DNA of 64,000 bases from Paenibacillus andongensis (GTDB lineage: Bacteria > Bacillota > Bacilli > Paenibacillales > NBRC-103111). Positions 49,852 to 59,278 of the stretch are shown in pieces. Numbering within the stretch: position 1 is the stretch's first letter; each line of letters starts with the position of its first letter. The notes beneath the pieces are model-generated. The model searched no databases. It worked only from the letters and a program-made list of their open reading frames with translations, and had not been told where the DNA came from. The stretch lies in contig NZ_CP104467.1 in the NCBI RefSeq assembly GCF_025369935.1, forward strand, positions 6,269,001 to 6,333,000, in the 5' to 3' direction. The position numbers and the translations under genes were made by a program.

Positions 49852-50478
49852 ATGTTTAAAAAACTGATGTTAAATGCAAGTATTATGTTGATTGGCTCCA
49901 TGCTTCTCGCGGGAATCGCCAGCGCCCATGTTGTTGTCTATCCGAAAGAAGCCACACAAGGCGGTTACGAGAAATTTACGGTACGCGTGCCTTCTGAGAA
50001 AGACATTCCTACTGTAAAAGTAGAAATCAAATTCCCTATGGATGCTGTAGCGGTTTCTCGCTTCGAGCCCAAAGCAGGTTGGACCTACGAGCTAGCCAAA
50101 GATACAGCTGGAAAAATTACAGGTGTTACTTGGAAAGCAATCGGTGATGGACTGGCTAGCACGGAATTCGGTGAATTCAATATGCAAGGCAAGGTAGCGG
50201 ATGCGGCTACGGAGATCGTATGGAAAGCCTATCAAACCTATAAAGATGGCAGCGTAGTTGAATGGGTCGGCGCTAATGGATCTGACAAGCCTGCGTCTGT
50301 AACAACAGTTAAAGCTAAAGCTGCAGGCGGTGCAACGACAGATAGCCACGGACAGGTAACGGCTGGAAGTGCTGCAGCGGGTGGCACATCATCCAACACT
50401 TCCCTCTACCTCTCCATTGCGGCAGTCGTACTTGGAGCTTTATCTCTGATCTTATCGCTTACAAAAAAGCGTAACTAA
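49852..50478 (+). CDS. YcnI-like DUF1775 copper-binding protein
   Basis: 208 aa. The signal peptide ends at SAH, so the mature protein begins with His, the residue that binds copper in YcnI together with a conserved Trp (here AGWTYELAK). The DUF1775 beta-sandwich covers about residues 27-150. A Gly/Ala/Ser linker and a C-terminal membrane anchor (SIAAVVLGALSLILSLTKKRN) follow. It displays a copper-binding domain on the cell surface. Its usual partner YcnJ (CopCD) is at 17952. Confidence 0.9.
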   Translation: MFKKLMLNASIMLIGSMLLAGIASAHVVVYPKEATQGGYEKFTVRVPSEKDIPTVKVEIKFPMDAVAVSRFEPKAGWTYELAKDTAGKITGVTWKAIGDGLASTEFGEFNMQGKVADAATEIVWKAYQTYKDGSVVEWVGANGSDKPASVTTVKAKAAGGATTDSHGQVTAGSAAAGGTSSNTSLYLSIAAVVLGALSLILSLTKKRN

Positions 50479-50480
50479 TA

Positions 50481-50523
50481 AAAAGGCCTTGAGCTCTCTG
50501 TGAACAGATAGCTCAGGGCCTTT
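50481..50523. terminator. Bidirectional terminator between the YcnI gene and folA
   Basis: AAAGGCC-tt-GAGCT / AGCTC-a-GGGCCTTT stem in a convergent gap. Confidence 0.82.
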
Positions 50524-50533
50524 ACCTATTTCC

Positions 50534-51022
50534 TTAAGCTTGTTTTCTTTGGTAGATTCGAAAGTAGTATTCGTAAGGATTTTTCTCGTTCCGTTCGCCT
50601 TGCTCACTGGATACCAACGTCCATTCGGACAAGTCTAGTTCGGTCATAAACGTATCCGCTTCAAACTCATGCTCGATGTGCGTAATGTACATCTTGTCCA
50701 CTGCAGAAGCGAACAATCGGAAAATTTCCGCTCCGCCAATAACGAACAGCTCCTGATCACGGAAGGCATCAACCGCTTCTTGTACAGTGTGAATGACCTC
50801 ACAGCCCTCCGCTTCAAACTCGGAATTCTGCGTAAGAATGACGTTGCGTCTGCCCGGTAAAGGTTTGCCAATGGAATCGTATGTCTTCCGTCCCATGAGA
50901 ATAGGGTGCCCCATCGTAACGGTTTTGAAAAACTTCAGGTCCCCAGGTAAATGCCATGGCAATTTATTATTTAAACCGATCGCTCGGTTACGATCCATCG
51001 CGAAAATAAATGAGATACTCAT
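50534..51022 (-). CDS. folA: Dihydrofolate reductase
   Basis: 162 aa, normal for DHFR. Blocks: ISFIFAMDRNRAIGLNNKLPWHLPGDLKFFK (catalytic Asp at D27-like position in LPGD), GHPILMGRKTYDSIGKPLPGRRNVILT and LFVIGGAEIFRLF. Reduces dihydrofolate to tetrahydrofolate with NADPH. AAAGGAGGGG lies 7 nt before the ATG. It is 30 bp downstream of thyA; thymidylate synthase makes the dihydrofolate that this enzyme recycles, so the two-gene operon is functional. Confidence 0.97.
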   Translation of the reverse strand: MSISFIFAMDRNRAIGLNNKLPWHLPGDLKFFKTVTMGHPILMGRKTYDSIGKPLPGRRNVILTQNSEFEAEGCEVIHTVQEAVDAFRDQELFVIGGAEIFRLFASAVDKMYITHIEHEFEADTFMTELDLSEWTLVSSEQGERNEKNPYEYYFRIYQRKQA

Positions 51023-51052
51023 ACACAGGCCCCTCCTTTCGTCAGATGTTGT

Positions 51053-51997
51053 TTATACAGCCACAGGTGCTTTAATCGTTGGATGCGGATTGTAATCCAG
51101 CATTTCAATATCACTAACGTCGAAATCAAATATAGAAGCGACATCCTTATTCAGCTTGAGCGTTGGCAGATCTCGCGGCTCGCGGCTGAGCAGGGTTTGA
51201 ATTTGATCCATATGATTCGTATAGATATGGGCATCTCCGATCGTATGGACGAATTCACCGACGCCTAACCCGCATTCATGCGCAATAAGATGCGTCAGCA
51301 ATGCATAGCCAGCGATGTTGAAAGGGACGCCGAGGAACGTATCTGCGCTGCGTTGATATAATTGGCAGGATAGCTTGCCTTCCGCCACATAAAACTGAAA
51401 CAAGGTGTGACAAGGTGGAAGCGCCATACTGGGCACGTCCTCCGGATTCCATGCAGATACGATGAGACGGCGAGAATCAGGGTTCGTTTTGATCATATGA
51501 ATAACCTCTTTGAGCTGATCAATCGTGCCTCCCTGCGTTGTCGTCCAATCCCTCCATTGTTTGCCGTAGACATCCCCCAGCTCACCGTATTGCTTGGCAA
51601 ACTCGTCATCCTCGAGCACCTTTTTCACAAACTCATCCATTTGCTCATCATATTGAAGCTTGAATGTCTCGTCTTGCTGTGAGCGTAACCCGAAATTACG
51701 CATATCCGGTCCCGAATAATCCGCGCTCTCCACCCATTTCTTAAAAGCCCATTCATTCCATATATGGTTATTATGTTGTAACAGATAACGAATATTCGTA
51801 TCGCCTTTAATAAACCACAGCATTTCACTAGCAATTAAGCGAAAAGGCACTCTTTTCGTCGTCACCAAAGGAAATCCTGCCGCAAGATCGAAGCGCATCT
51901 GTCTGCCAAATACTGAAATTGTCCCTGTCCCTGTTCTATCTTCTTTTTTCGTACCATTGGTAAGAATATCTTGTAATAGTTCCTGATAGGCTTTCAA
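51053..51997 (-). CDS. thyA: Thymidylate synthase
   Basis: 314 aa, the longer ThyA type with an insertion after residue 85. The active-site Cys is in [15 protein letters not shown]; other blocks are [31 protein letters not shown] [39 protein letters not shown] and [12 protein letters not shown]. It methylates dUMP to dTMP using methylene-tetrahydrofolate. The start is TTG with GGAGG 9 nt upstream. First gene of the thyA-folA operon. Confidence 0.97.
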   Translation of the reverse strand: MKAYQELLQDILTNGTKKEDRTGTGTISVFGRQMRFDLAAGFPLVTTKRVPFRLIASEMLWFIKGDTNIRYLLQHNNHIWNEWAFKKWVESADYSGPDMRNFGLRSQQDETFKLQYDEQMDEFVKKVLEDDEFAKQYGELGDVYGKQWRDWTTTQGGTIDQLKEVIHMIKTNPDSRRLIVSAWNPEDVPSMALPPCHTLFQFYVAEGKLSCQLYQRSADTFLGVPFNIAGYALLTHLIAHECGLGVGEFVHTIGDAHIYTNHMDQIQTLLSREPRDLPTLKLNKDVASIFDFDVSDIEMLDYNPHPTIKAPVAV

Positions 51998-52142
51998 GCT
52001 TACGAACCTCCATCTCTATGTTACGCATGTATTTATCTATTTTACCCGCATAGAGCCTGTTTGGCTACCTGTCTACAAATGTGAATATACATTATAACAG
52101 AGGAACTCCATATTCGGAATTACGGATTATTTGATCTGAATG

Positions 52143-52166
52143 CAAAAAAGCTGCGCGAGGGCAGCT
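52143..52166 (-). terminator. Terminator of the 558-aa unknown gene
   Basis: AGCTGC / GCAGCT arms followed by TTTTTTGC on the minus strand. Confidence 0.78.
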
Positions 52167-52167
52167 A

Positions 52168-53844
52168 TCAAATATGTAAACGGAGTGTAAAGCTCATATG
52201 ATTGCTCGATACTTGAGGTTGATATAGATATATCATTTCAATGTGTTCATCAAATTTGTTGATGGAAGGTGCTGGCGCGTCCGCTTCTACCATGCAAGTC
52301 AATCCGGGCAATGTCCAAACATCTGAAGCCACACTTTCCGCGAGTATGTTCTTGCCTCTGATTTCAAAATACAGCTCGATTTCCTTATTCGTGTCAAAAT
52401 GAACATCAACAACTAATAGATCCTTATCCGCTTTCGCTTCGAAAGTGATACCTCTTAGATGCGAGTTCCAGTGTCCGCCTACTTCACGACGGATTAACCT
52501 CATATAATACTTGTCTCCAGACTCCGTTATCCAATGTATGGTTGCAGGATGCATCTGTCCATTGGTATTACGGCTTCCGGACATGCCGCCGATCATGAGA
52601 TTCTTCTCAATCCAAGCTGTCGCTGTACAAAGATTCGTGTTTGCGCCAGGCTCGTCTCGTTCGCAAAGCTCCCTAAACTGCTTCACGACCAGTCGATCAC
52701 TTTGATGTGTGATTAGCGATGGCTTGATCGCCTGAGGCACGTCAACATCGACTAATGCAATCATCGGATCGTGCTCGGATTCACAGTTGATGGCTGCCAG
52801 GTACTCGTACACTGTCCCTAATGTGAGGAAGAGAAACACACCAATCGAACTATGATCCCTCATTTCCATTTCGTAGGCGCGCGAGAAAGGACCCGAAAGG
52901 TTTTCCAGGTTAGGGTTATAGAATAACGCTATATTTTCCCAAAGACCTTTTTCAATTTCGTGACCGATTTGTTGAAACGCATCTGATTTTCCATACTTTC
53001 TCCAAAGCCCTAACACAGTGAGATCCACGCCATAATAAGTTGTTGTGTTAAATTCTGCAAACGAACCAAATTCTTTGAATGCTGCGTAAAACTTCAGCGC
53101 TTCTTGCTCGGCATGTGAGACCCAGTTCTCATTATCAAATCGATGACCAAAAAAATGGCAGATGAACATATGCATCAACTCGATATTCGAATTCATTGGT
53201 ATGGCATCCGACAAACGCCGGTCGATGGATGCGCCAACGGCTTTGATCATGCTAGCATCCATCCGATCAATAAGACTTTCCGGCAGCGTTCTTTCAAAAT
53301 TCGCTAGGATAACGGCAAAGGCACAAGCAATAAATTCGCGCCAATTCGGATCATAGCTTTTCCACACGGGAGGAAGCACTTGATCCACAGCTGATTGAAA
53401 AATTTGCTTTATGTTCTTAGCCTCTAAGTTTTTGGAGTCCTCAGACGTATTTGAAGATAACCTATCGACGAGCTGCTCGGATATCTTTTCAAACGTATCA
53501 TTTAAAAAGTAGGCAAAGCCCGGCGCAAAGGTTTTCCAAGGAAGGTTGCCAATTGGAGGATGAGGCTCCTGAGGAGCAGTACGAAAAGTTCCATGATAAA
53601 TTTCATCCGGACAGTCATACTGCATGTCTAAGACCTTTCCTAACACTTCGCAAGCTCTTTCATAATCTCCTGGTGCGTTCCGGATGAGGAGTCCCAAAGC
53701 ATAATGGGCGCTCCCCCGCGTATAATGCTGATCCGGGTTATCCTTGTCCCTTAACAATTTCATTGCATGGTCATAGTTTCCATCCATATCAGCCATTGCG
53801 TGATGAATCAAGTAAAGTTGTTCATCCCTCATATGCTCCGTCAT
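52168..53844 (-). CDS. Large protein of unknown function (predicted helical toroid plus beta-sandwich)
   Basis: 558 aa, no signal peptide. The first about 330 residues are helix-rich with repeated Trp/Tyr/His patterns (HYTRGSAHYALGLLI, GVDLTVLGLWRKYGKSDAFQQIG, GPFSRAYEMEMRDHSSIGVFLFLTLG), and the rest is beta-rich (GGMSGSRNTNGQMHPATIHWITESGDKYYMRLIRREVGG). This two-part layout recalls heparinase II/III-type lyases and related glycan enzymes, but no catalytic signature was confirmed, so the likeness is only suggestive. It is a single-gene unit. The start is uncertain: GGAG lies just 3 nt before an ATG four codons downstream. Confidence 0.6.
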   Translation of the reverse strand: MTEHMRDEQLYLIHHAMADMDGNYDHAMKLLRDKDNPDQHYTRGSAHYALGLLIRNAPGDYERACEVLGKVLDMQYDCPDEIYHGTFRTAPQEPHPPIGNLPWKTFAPGFAYFLNDTFEKISEQLVDRLSSNTSEDSKNLEAKNIKQIFQSAVDQVLPPVWKSYDPNWREFIACAFAVILANFERTLPESLIDRMDASMIKAVGASIDRRLSDAIPMNSNIELMHMFICHFFGHRFDNENWVSHAEQEALKFYAAFKEFGSFAEFNTTTYYGVDLTVLGLWRKYGKSDAFQQIGHEIEKGLWENIALFYNPNLENLSGPFSRAYEMEMRDHSSIGVFLFLTLGTVYEYLAAINCESEHDPMIALVDVDVPQAIKPSLITHQSDRLVVKQFRELCERDEPGANTNLCTATAWIEKNLMIGGMSGSRNTNGQMHPATIHWITESGDKYYMRLIRREVGGHWNSHLRGITFEAKADKDLLVVDVHFDTNKEIELYFEIRGKNILAESVASDVWTLPGLTCMVEADAPAPSINKFDEHIEMIYLYQPQVSSNHMSFTLRLHI

Positions 53845-54062
53845 ACTTTGTCTTCACATTCCCTTCTTCGTGATAATCCCCATACAGAATATCAGAAAAA
53901 ATGGAATCCATAAACCCAGCTCGTTGCCTACTCTTTGGAAGCTGCGAATTGAGCCGTAGGATGATCCCGCAGCCCTTCTAACATTTGGCTCTCCATGAAA
54001 TCCCAACGGGGATAAGGATGCATTTTCTCAACGTATATGGTACATTTCTAATGAAAAATATA

Positions 54063-54094
54063 AGAGGTTCGCAAACTCCCTCTCTAAAAAACTA
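54063..54094 (+). promoter_or_regulatory. preQ1-I riboswitch upstream of queF
   Basis: AGAGGTTCGCAAACTCCCTCT followed by the A-rich CTAAAAAACTA tail matches the compact class I preQ1 aptamer (one hairpin and an A-rich tail that folds back). The ribosome site GAGG follows at 54101-54104, so control is probably at translation start: bound preQ1 hides the site and lowers QueF. Confidence 0.88.
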
Positions 54095-54112
54095 TGAAAT
54101 GAGGAACCACCC

Positions 54113-54613
54113 ATGTCAGCAGGAAGAAGCAATGAAGATTTGAAAGAGATTACCTTACTAGGCAATCAAGGAACCAAGTATGTCTTCAACTATGATCCAA
54201 CTTTATTAGAAGCATTCGATAACAAGCACCCGAACAGAGATTACTTTGTTAAGTTTAATTTCCCTGAATTCACTAGCTTGTGTCCCGTAACTGGTCAGCC
54301 GGATTTTGCTACACTCTACATCTCCTATATTCCGAATATTAAAATGGTTGAGAGCAAATCACTAAAGCTATACCTGTTCAGCTTCCGGAATCATGGTGAT
54401 TTCCACGAGGACTGCGTCAATATTATTATGAATGATTTGATCGAGCTGATGGCGCCTCGTTATATCGAGGTTTGGGGCAAATTCACCCCGCGTGGCGGCA
54501 TTTCTATTGATCCTTACTGCAACTGGGGTCAACCTGGCACGAAGTTCGAAGCGATGGCTGAGCATCGATTGATGAACCATGATCTTTATCCGGAAAAAAT
54601 CGATAATCGCTAA
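54113..54613 (+). CDS. queF: NADPH-dependent preQ0 reductase QueF
   Basis: 166 aa, the single-domain (type I, YkvM-like) form. The catalytic Cys57 is in [13 protein letters not shown], and the QueF motif beginning at E80 reads [20 protein letters not shown]. The enzyme reduces the nitrile of preQ0 to the amine of preQ1 in queuosine synthesis. The gene stands alone under a preQ1 riboswitch with its own terminator; other que genes are not in the window. Confidence 0.97.
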   Translation: MSAGRSNEDLKEITLLGNQGTKYVFNYDPTLLEAFDNKHPNRDYFVKFNFPEFTSLCPVTGQPDFATLYISYIPNIKMVESKSLKLYLFSFRNHGDFHEDCVNIIMNDLIELMAPRYIEVWGKFTPRGGISIDPYCNWGQPGTKFEAMAEHRLMNHDLYPEKIDNR

Positions 54614-54632
54614 TTGGCAAAATATAAGCATT

Positions 54633-54679
54633 AAGCCTAGTCGGCCCCTTGGATAATAGGGGTTGGTTAGGCTTTTTTT
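54633..54679 (+). terminator. Terminator of queF
   Basis: AAGCCTA / TTAGGCTT with an inner GGCCCCTT/AGGGGTT stem, then TTTTTTT. Confidence 0.88.
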
Positions 54680-54802
54680 GATTCTTATTTAGGAGCAAAA
54701 TGAGTTCGATGCCCTATGGTTGTCCCAGGATTACACAGCTAGAATGGGAGATACAGCAGGTTAGGAACCAAACTGACTAAACCTCATGAGGAGTTGAACA
54801 CG

Positions 54803-55963
54803 ATGGGAAGATGGAAGGCAGGCGCAGTTGGTTTCGTTTGTGGAGCCGTGTTTTTCTCCGGACTTACCTACGCGGCGACCAGTGCAGTTGGCATCGACGT
54901 TTATTTTCGCGATATTCGCTATTACTTTGACGGGTTGAACAAACAGCCCTCATCTGATTTACAAGGATTCATTTATAAAAATACGACTTATGTGCCGCTG
55001 CGCTTCATGTCTGAAGCGATGGGTAAGCCAGTCGCTTGGGAGGATGCGACCAGCTCCATCTATGTCGGGGGTAAGCCTAAACAGCTGCCTGTGCCTGAAC
55101 AGTCGGGTAACGGCTCCAGTTCTGCGGCATTGCAAGTATTCCCCGAGGATAACCCTTGGAATACGGACATCTCCAAGTATCCGGTTCACGCAAACTCTGC
55201 AGGGTTCATCGCTTCGATCGGCTTGAATTCGAAGATGCATGCCGATTTCGGGACAGTCTGGGAGGGTGCTCCCATTGGCATTCCGTACACGATCGTCGAT
55301 GGCAATCAACCCAAAGTGAATGTTACCTTCACGGATTACACCGACGAAAGCGATCCTGGGCCTTACCCCATTCCGGCGAATGCCCTCATAGAGGGTGGTT
55401 CCGCTAGCGACGGAGATCGTCATGTCATCGTGGTCGATAAAAGCAACCAGCTGCTATACGAGCTGTACAACGCGCGTTTTTCAAGCGATGGGTGGACAGC
55501 TTCGAATGGTGCCAAATGGGACCTTACATCCAATGCGCTAAGGACGAAATATTGGACGTCTGCAGACGCAGCGGGCTTGCCCATTTTCCCAGGACTCGTC
55601 CGATATGAAGAGGCCGCAGCAGGAGAAATCAATCATGCACTGCGTTTCACCGTGCAAAAGACGCAGCGCGGGTTCATCGCACCTGCCACTCACTACGCCT
55701 CAAGCAGTACGGATCCCAATCACCCGCCAATGGGACTAAGGCTGAGACTGCGAAGCGATTTCGATATCTCTGGCTTTTCGCCCACGAATCGGACCATCCT
55801 TCGCGCTCTTCAGAAATATGGCATGATCGTCGCCGATAACGGCAGTAATCTGTACCTCAGCGGTGCACCGAATCCGAAGTGGGATGACGATGACCTGCAC
55901 AACCTCGGAAAGCTGAAGGGCAGTGATTTCGAAGTTGTTGACACCGGTAAAATCGAGAAATAA
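54803..55963 (+). CDS. Secreted protein with copper-amine-oxidase-like stalk domain
   Basis: 386 aa from the ATG at 54803 (GAGGAG 9 nt upstream). A signal peptide ends near SGLTYAA. Residues about 28-95 form a stalk domain (IYKNTTYVPLRFMSEAMGKPVAWEDATSSIYVGG), the repeat common on Paenibacillus surface proteins. The rest (about 115-380) is an unassigned globular domain with FPEDNPWNTDISKYPVHANS, HVIVVDKSNQLLYELYNAR, PGLVRYEEAAAGEINHALRFTV and HPPMGLRLRLR. Similar domains occur in secreted proteins of other soil bacteria, but no catalytic function is known to me. Confidence 0.8.
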   Translation: MGRWKAGAVGFVCGAVFFSGLTYAATSAVGIDVYFRDIRYYFDGLNKQPSSDLQGFIYKNTTYVPLRFMSEAMGKPVAWEDATSSIYVGGKPKQLPVPEQSGNGSSSAALQVFPEDNPWNTDISKYPVHANSAGFIASIGLNSKMHADFGTVWEGAPIGIPYTIVDGNQPKVNVTFTDYTDESDPGPYPIPANALIEGGSASDGDRHVIVVDKSNQLLYELYNARFSSDGWTASNGAKWDLTSNALRTKYWTSADAAGLPIFPGLVRYEEAAAGEINHALRFTVQKTQRGFIAPATHYASSSTDPNHPPMGLRLRLRSDFDISGFSPTNRTILRALQKYGMIVADNGSNLYLSGAPNPKWDDDDLHNLGKLKGSDFEVVDTGKIEK

Positions 55964-55965
55964 AT

Positions 55966-56649
55966 CTATTTAAGCTGATAGAAAAGTCCGTTTGAATCAG
56001 ACCATTCTGCAAAAAGAACCCGTTCATGATGGCTGATTCCACTCAGCTGCAGAAGCTGCTTAAGCCATTCCTTGTCACGGCCGAGACGCCCCAGTGCGGC
56101 TTCATTGATACTCCCATTCTCAATAATACTCTCCGGCAGGCAGACCCTTTTCTTTGGCGAATCTGCCTCCCCATTATTTAGGCTTGCCGGATCATTTTGG
56201 CGGAGCACGCTAATGCTGCCATTCGTCTCGAACAACGCATAAGCGACTTCCCTCATAGAGAACACATCATTTTCCCGCAGCAGCATACTAAGTTGACCAA
56301 AGTCTAAATTGTTGCGCTTCATCGCCTTAAAGTCGATAATCCCATCACGGATCAGTAAATCGGGTGTTCCGGTTGCATAGCGAGAAATCCAAGGGACTGT
56401 CCAAATAAACTTCTCAAGAGCAAGGGCAAGCAGTGTCCAGACCACAAGTGCGAAGACGAGATGGCTGAGATGTACATTTTCATCATAAATCGTATTTCCA
56501 ACTAACTCACTGAGCATTAAGGAGGAGACAAAATCAAAAGCCGTAAGCTGAGAGATCTCTTTCTTACCCAGAAGCCGTGTCATGACCAACAATCCAACCA
56601 ATGCAACAACTAACTTTACAGCTATGCTTACATACATGGTAATTTCCAT
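55966..56649 (-). CDS. DUF421 (YetF-like) membrane protein
   Basis: 227 aa from the ATG at 56649, with GGGAGT 7 nt upstream. Three N-terminal membrane segments (VAIKLVVALVGLLVMTRLLGKKEISQLTAFDFVSSLMLSELVGN and following) are followed by a cytosolic alpha/beta domain with the DUF421 core (PDLLIRDGIIDFKAMKRNNLDFGQLSMLLRENDVFSMREVAYALFETNG). YetF-type proteins occur in spore-forming Bacillales; their activity is not settled. It is 41 bp downstream of the KinB-like kinase gene, so probably co-transcribed. Confidence 0.88.
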   Translation of the reverse strand: MEITMYVSIAVKLVVALVGLLVMTRLLGKKEISQLTAFDFVSSLMLSELVGNTIYDENVHLSHLVFALVVWTLLALALEKFIWTVPWISRYATGTPDLLIRDGIIDFKAMKRNNLDFGQLSMLLRENDVFSMREVAYALFETNGSISVLRQNDPASLNNGEADSPKKRVCLPESIIENGSINEAALGRLGRDKEWLKQLLQLSGISHHERVLFAEWSDSNGLFYQLK

Positions 56650-56690
56650 TATCATCACTCCCTGATCTGTCACTTAAGCCGGTATTCCCC

Positions 56691-57935
56691 TTACAAGGGC
56701 AAAGTAATTGTGACAGTCGTACCGATGCCTTCCTCACTATCGTAGATTATTTCCCCATTCATCGTTTCAATAATCCGAATACTAACCGCTGTCCCTAACC
56801 CCGTTCCAACATCTTTCGTGGAATAGAACAAATTACCGATACGAGATAGCTGATCTTTTGTCATTCCCTTGCCATTATCAATGACCTTAATCTCGGCTCG
56901 GCCAACCAATCTTTTTAAGCTTACCTTTACCTCTCCGCCCGCAGGCGTCGCTTCGATCGCATTTTTAATCACATTCACCAAGGCTTGCTGCAATTGACCA
57001 CGATCCGAATAAATATAAATATGATCCTCGAGATTGATCGTAATCTCAACACAATTCTTCATCGCCATCGGCGTCAGAAGCACAATAATGTTGTTTAATA
57101 CGTCAGAAAATGAAAAAGATTCTAATTTGGTTAGTTTAGGCTTGGAAAAATTCAAGTAATCATTAATAATCGATTCTGCTCTCGCTAACTCTTCCATTGC
57201 GATATTCAGGTATTGTTGATTTTTCCCTTGCTCGTTCGGACGCATAAGCTGCAGAAACCCTTGAACAACCGTTAACGGATTACGAACCTCATGGGCAATA
57301 GAGGCAGCTAGCTCGCCTAGTGTTTTCATTTTTTCAGCTTTTTGGATTTGAACTTTCATTTTAAATCTTTCTTCATGTATTTCTTGCAGAATGGATGATA
57401 ACCAGGTTCCTAAAACTAATAATATGCCAAAAGAGATCACAGCAGGAATAGTAGCAAGATCAAACGATTCAAAGCCTTTGTAAAGCGACACATAGCTCAT
57501 CAAAATGAGCAGCATAACCAGTAACGGACTTAACGAAACCAAGATAGCAGCCTTTATTCTTGAGCTTCCTGTTAATTCTTTGAGCTTGTAAGAAGCTATA
57601 AAGGGGATAATAAAACTGAGTGTCATGCTGATGTATCCAAATATAAGCGCATCACCACCAAGATACGTGCGCATCAGCATTATCATAATGTAATTAATAA
57701 GACCTGCTAGGGGTCCCCAATAGATGCTCGAAATGACGAGGGGAACATAACGTAAGTCCCAGTACAAATCAAGTTCATAGTAAGAAAATAATAAACAAAG
57801 GGAAGAGGCTGTTCCATGGAGTAAGCCCATCACGACCGGTGACGGATCATTGCGCCATCGCTCTCCAAAGACACTCTGTAATAAGACAGGAGCAAGGACG
57901 ATAAGAATGTTCAAAAATAATTTTTCTAATAACAT
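56691..57935 (-). CDS. KinB-like membrane sensor histidine kinase
   Basis: 414 aa from the ATG at 57935, preceded by a GAGGGGAGAG site; the longer frame adds 41 unlikely residues. Six membrane segments (about 5-195) of the 5TM-5TMR_LYT kind precede a HisKA domain (phosphoacceptor in AASIAHEVRNPLTVVQGFLQLM) and HATPase_c (NVIKNAIEATPAGG, DNGKGMTKDQ, GTGLGTAVSIRIIE). This is the plan of sporulation kinase KinB, which feeds the Spo0F/Spo0A phosphorelay. No response regulator gene is adjacent, consistent with an orphan sporulation kinase. Confidence 0.9.
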   Translation of the reverse strand: MLLEKLFLNILIVLAPVLLQSVFGERWRNDPSPVVMGLLHGTASSLCLLFSYYELDLYWDLRYVPLVISSIYWGPLAGLINYIMIMLMRTYLGGDALIFGYISMTLSFIIPFIASYKLKELTGSSRIKAAILVSLSPLLVMLLILMSYVSLYKGFESFDLATIPAVISFGILLVLGTWLSSILQEIHEERFKMKVQIQKAEKMKTLGELAASIAHEVRNPLTVVQGFLQLMRPNEQGKNQQYLNIAMEELARAESIINDYLNFSKPKLTKLESFSFSDVLNNIIVLLTPMAMKNCVEITINLEDHIYIYSDRGQLQQALVNVIKNAIEATPAGGEVKVSLKRLVGRAEIKVIDNGKGMTKDQLSRIGNLFYSTKDVGTGLGTAVSIRIIETMNGEIIYDSEEGIGTTVTITLPL

Positions 57936-58090
57936 GGTTACACGGCTCTCCCCTCGATCCATTCCTTTCAATGTTTCTGCAAGGGGAAGCGTTATCCTTT
58001 TTTTAACAGGGAAAAATATAAATGTTAAAAAAGGCTGCAACCGAGCGGCATCTCTCATTGCCGTTTAGTCATAGCCTTGTTAAATTCTTT

Positions 58091-58798
58091 TTAACAAATA
58101 CACGTCTTCTTCTTCTTTCCTACTCGGCCCATTGATTCCACTTTATGAATATATTCACTCGCAAGCGGTACTTTACAAGCTGTTTGACCGACATCGACAT
58201 GAACCTTGCCAATCTCATTAGCGACTTCCGTCGCGGCTTCAAATAGTGGTAAACAATACGCACCCACCGTAATCACGAAGGTGTTCATTGTATATCTAAC
58301 GCGATTTCTTTCCGCATGAATCGTTGTTCTCACCTGCTCAAGCAGCTGCGCAATCTCATGAAGATCGAGCTTCTCATCGGGTGTGATACTAATATAGTTG
58401 GCATAAGTGCTCCATCCGCATGTGGCAATTAATTCGTCGGGAGATTGCAGCCATTCCCGTGCCAATTGGAGCGCGCTGCTGCTTTCTGCAGCCACGCCCG
58501 CAACTGTATACTCGGTAAGCATATACCAATAGGCTTGCTTCGCCCAATTCTGAAGTTCTTGTTTCGTCATTGTTTTCGGATCAATGGAGAGTCCGGCTAA
58601 GTACATCGCGTCCGTATTGCCTGAATCGTATAGAGCGAGGGTTAGCGCACGGTCTTTTTTGACGAATTTGACCAGCTTCTTCAGATCACCTACTTTTACG
58701 CCGAATAAAGGCTCCTGCGCACCATGCCGAAGAAACGTTTTCTTCGTTTGCTCGCTTCCGAGCTCCTCTAGGTTATTCATTACCTCTTCAAATGTCAT
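58091..58798 (-). CDS. DNA alkylation repair protein (AlkD family)
   Basis: 235 aa from the ATG at 58798. The all-helical HEAT-like repeat pattern of AlkD is visible (FGVKVGDLKKLVKFVKKD, YLAGLSIDPKTMTKQELQNWAKQAYWYMLTEYTVAGVA, LIATCGWSTYANYISI). AlkD-type glycosylases remove bulky or positively charged alkylated bases. The C-terminus ends in a basic stretch with Cys (KKKKTCIC). The ribosome site (GAGTGG) is weak. It is a single-gene unit. Confidence 0.85.
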   Translation of the reverse strand: MTFEEVMNNLEELGSEQTKKTFLRHGAQEPLFGVKVGDLKKLVKFVKKDRALTLALYDSGNTDAMYLAGLSIDPKTMTKQELQNWAKQAYWYMLTEYTVAGVAAESSSALQLAREWLQSPDELIATCGWSTYANYISITPDEKLDLHEIAQLLEQVRTTIHAERNRVRYTMNTFVITVGAYCLPLFEAATEVANEIGKVHVDVGQTACKVPLASEYIHKVESMGRVGKKKKTCIC

Positions 58799-59046
58799 AG
58801 CTTCACCACTCAACATTCATTTTTCCGTATTGTATCATAGGGCAGATCTTGATGTGAAATTCCTTCGGCTTTGCAAATATAAAGAGCCGAGAGGGAGACC
58901 CCGCCGACTCTCATGTAAGCGCATACAGACTCCTTGTGACCCTCATCATACTCTCTTTCAAGCTAATTTTATTGTCATTTATTTAGGTTATAGAGGGGTA
59001 TTATTAGGATTTGGCTGTCTTCGGCAGCAAGCCACGGACAGCTATA

Positions 59047-59060
59047 TGCATAAAGTGCGG
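59047..59060 (+). repeat. Short repeat, copy a
   Basis: TGCATAAAGTGCGG, partial member of the family. Confidence 0.55.
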
Positions 59061-59082
59061 TCTAGCCTTGGCCAGCGTTATA

Positions 59083-59100
59083 TGCAAAAAGTGCAGCAAA
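59083..59100 (+). repeat. Short repeat, copy b
   Basis: TGCAAAAAGTGCAGCAAA. Confidence 0.65.
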
Positions 59101-59134
59101 ATGAAGTGATGCTGGCTCTTTGGGCGGGATTACC

Positions 59135-59152
59135 TGCATAAAGTGCAGCAAA
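59135..59152 (+). repeat. Short repeat, copy c
   Basis: TGCATAAAGTGCAGCAAA, 52 bp from copy b in the same orientation. Confidence 0.65.
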
Positions 59153-59278
59153 TATCCTCATTTCAAGATAAATCGGGCAGTAGCCGCCGAATTTGATGCA
59201 CTATTGCACCTAGAATTAAAAGTGGACATCTCTTAAGTGAAACTAAGATAATATCAATAAGAGGGAGAGGTGTCCGGG

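Larger units (their letters stand above)
58799..59204. other. Intergenic region upstream of IS copy 2 with hairpins and repeats
   Basis: No gene is supported over 400 bp. It holds small hairpins (GAGAG...CTCTC at about 58890-58916; GCTGTC/GGCAGC at about 59012-59026) and four members of the TGCA-AAAGTGCA repeat family (59047, 59083, 59135 and the target at about 59192). Confidence 0.6.

Noticed and set aside
58584-59141. 185-aa plus-strand frame
   Set aside because: It runs antisense through the AlkD-like gene and then into repeat-bearing intergenic DNA; no ribosome site.
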